Source: Propionibacteriaceae bacterium (GTDB taxonomy: Bacteria > Actinomycetota > Actinomycetes > Propionibacteriales > Propionibacteriaceae). From it: DNA of 6,615 nt. Below the pieces are notes generated by a model that did no database searches, was not told the DNA's origin, and saw nothing but the letters and a program-made list of their open reading frames with translations. The position numbers were made by a program, and so were the translations under genes. Within the stretch, counting starts at the first letter, position 1. The number at the start of each line of letters is the position of its first letter. Shown here piece by piece: positions 5,877-6,615 of this stretch. The stretch lies in contig WRGV01000098.1 of NCBI GenBank assembly GCA_009787035.1, forward strand, positions 1-6,615, in the 5' to 3' direction.

Positions 5877-5953
5877 GCACCGTCGCCGTGTTTGCCGACC
5901 GGCCATGGGTCTGACACGCGCGGCACAGGACCGCGCAAAGGAAGGAATCATTC

Positions 5954-6615
5954 ATGTTCACGAGCAGGCTGGCGCGATTCTTCGCTCCCTCCTCTGCCCA
6001 GGCTTCCGTCCCCCCACGCCGCGCGCTGGATGTTGCGCATGACACGCCACCCCCCGGAGCCGGACGCCGTACGCGTCCCGGTCTGCGCCGCCGGCCCCTG
6101 GCCGCGTTCGGCGCCTTCGCCATCCTGATCGCCGGGCTGTCCGGGGCGCAGCTGCTGCTCAACCAGGCCGCCGAGGCCGCCCCCGGCTCGCCCAACAATC
6201 CGACACCGGGCAACGCGATCTTCACCGAAGACTTCCAGAACACGGGCTCGACCCCCATCCCGCTGACCAGCTACACGGGTTCTGAGGACGCGCACCAGAT
6301 GACCTACGGCGCCGACACCGCCTGGCTGCCCGGCTACCACCGCTGCAACGGCTGGATCATGAACAGCACGTCCCCGACGCCCGAGCCCACGGCGGATATC
6401 GGGTGCATCGACGTCAACGGCGACGCCTGGCCCTACCTGCGGGTGATGGCCAAGGTGCTGGGCCAGGCGCAGGGTCAGAGCGAAGCCCAAGCGGCCACCA
6501 ACAACGTGCTCTCGGAGTTCACCAACCTGAAGGGTGAGACCGACCAGCCCGCCGGCACCATGCTGAAGATGACCAGCGACACCATCCCGGCCATCGGCGG
6601 ACACTACTACGCCGT
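5954..6615 (+). CDS. Secreted surface protein, N-terminal part (gene truncated by window end)
   Basis: The first 220 codons of a gene that continues past the window. The ATG at 5954 has AAAGGAAGGA (5937-5946) seven bases upstream, and no other ATG or GTG occurs in frame before the hydrophobic stretch, so the start is firm. Residues 1-48 are an unusually long, Arg-rich leader containing GRRTRPGLRRRPLA. A hydrophobic core (about 49-69) follows, then a likely signal peptidase I site near AEA (73-75). The mature part has FTEDFQNTGSTPIPLTSY, a WLPGYHRCNGWIMN segment, and C131 and C151, which may form a disulfide. From memory this resembles the N-terminal domain of large actinobacterial cell-wall proteins with DUF11 or SpaA-like repeats and an LPXTG end. 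That similarity is not checked, and the anchor, if any, is outside the window. The role (adhesion or surface layer) is inference. Confidence 0.8.
   Translation, partial: MFTSRLARFFAPSSAQASVPPRRALDVAHDTPPPGAGRRTRPGLRRRPLAAFGAFAILIAGLSGAQLLLNQAAEAAPGSPNNPTPGNAIFTEDFQNTGSTPIPLTSYTGSEDAHQMTYGADTAWLPGYHRCNGWIMNSTSPTPEPTADIGCIDVNGDAWPYLRVMAKVLGQAQGQSEAQAATNNVLSEFTNLKGETDQPAGTMLKMTSDTIPAIGGHYYA

Larger units (their letters stand above)
5509..5953. other. 445-bp divergent non-coding region between manA and the surface-protein gene
   Basis: I see no convincing gene here; reading frames on both strands are short and lack any family pattern. The part next to manA is very G-rich on the plus strand, with a hairpin and a G-quadruplex motif. 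From about 5680 to 5860 the composition drops to roughly half G+C. This stretch carries dyads such as the one at 5683-5698 and CCTTG-T-CAAGG at 5759-5769. TTGTCA (5761-5766) and CATACT (5808-5813) resemble -35 and -10 boxes but are not correctly spaced from each other. Promoters for both divergent genes should lie here, but I cannot place them firmly. The last ~90 bases before 5954 look like a GC-rich leader of the surface-protein mRNA. Confidence 0.6.

Noticed and set aside
5948..6604. A 218-residue minus-strand frame at the right end
   Set aside because: Shadow of the surface-protein gene on the plus strand, which has a ribosome site, signal sequence and a convincing mature domain.

Overview
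The window is a piece of a high-GC (roughly two thirds G+C) bacterial chromosome, most likely an actinomycete. The codons are strongly G/C-ending, there is an MMPL-type RND exporter, the tRNA-Thr gene carries no encoded CCA, and the Shine-Dalgarno sites are strong. The repeat and surface-protein types make me lean towards Propionibacteriaceae or a related family; that is an impression, not a result.

Layout from left to right. Bases 1-692 (+) are the 3' part of a DUF4143-type AAA ATPase gene whose N-terminal half lies outside the window. It converges, with a 16-base gap, on a two-gene toxin-antitoxin operon on the minus strand (Phd/YefM-like antitoxin 1424-1134, PIN-domain VapC toxin 1137-709). 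The two genes share the bases GTGA, and a perfect 12-bp palindrome lies just upstream of the antitoxin. Next on the minus strand is a complete 752-residue MMPL exporter gene (3749-1491). A divergent tRNA-Thr(TGT) gene follows at 3956-4028 (+). Downstream of the tRNA is an unusual block: two almost identical 83-bp tandem copies and a third, truncated copy, each able to form a long stem-loop. This block fills the space between the tRNA and the convergently transcribed, complete mannose-6-phosphate isomerase gene manA (5508-4312, -). A 445-bp non-coding stretch, partly of lower GC and carrying several dyads and a G-quadruplex motif, separates manA from the first 220 codons of a divergent secreted surface-protein gene (5954 to the window end, +).

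How the genes relate: vapB-vapC is a self-contained module. The DUF4143 ATPase beside it is another commonly mobile accessory gene, so the left end looks accessory. MMPL, tRNA-Thr and manA look like ordinary chromosomal content. ManA supplies mannose-6-phosphate for mannosylated envelope glycans, MMPL proteins export envelope lipids or drugs, and the last gene encodes an exported protein, so an envelope theme is possible but not shown. No complete new multi-gene system is visible. The most unusual item is the 83-bp stem-loop tandem repeat at 4048-4258.
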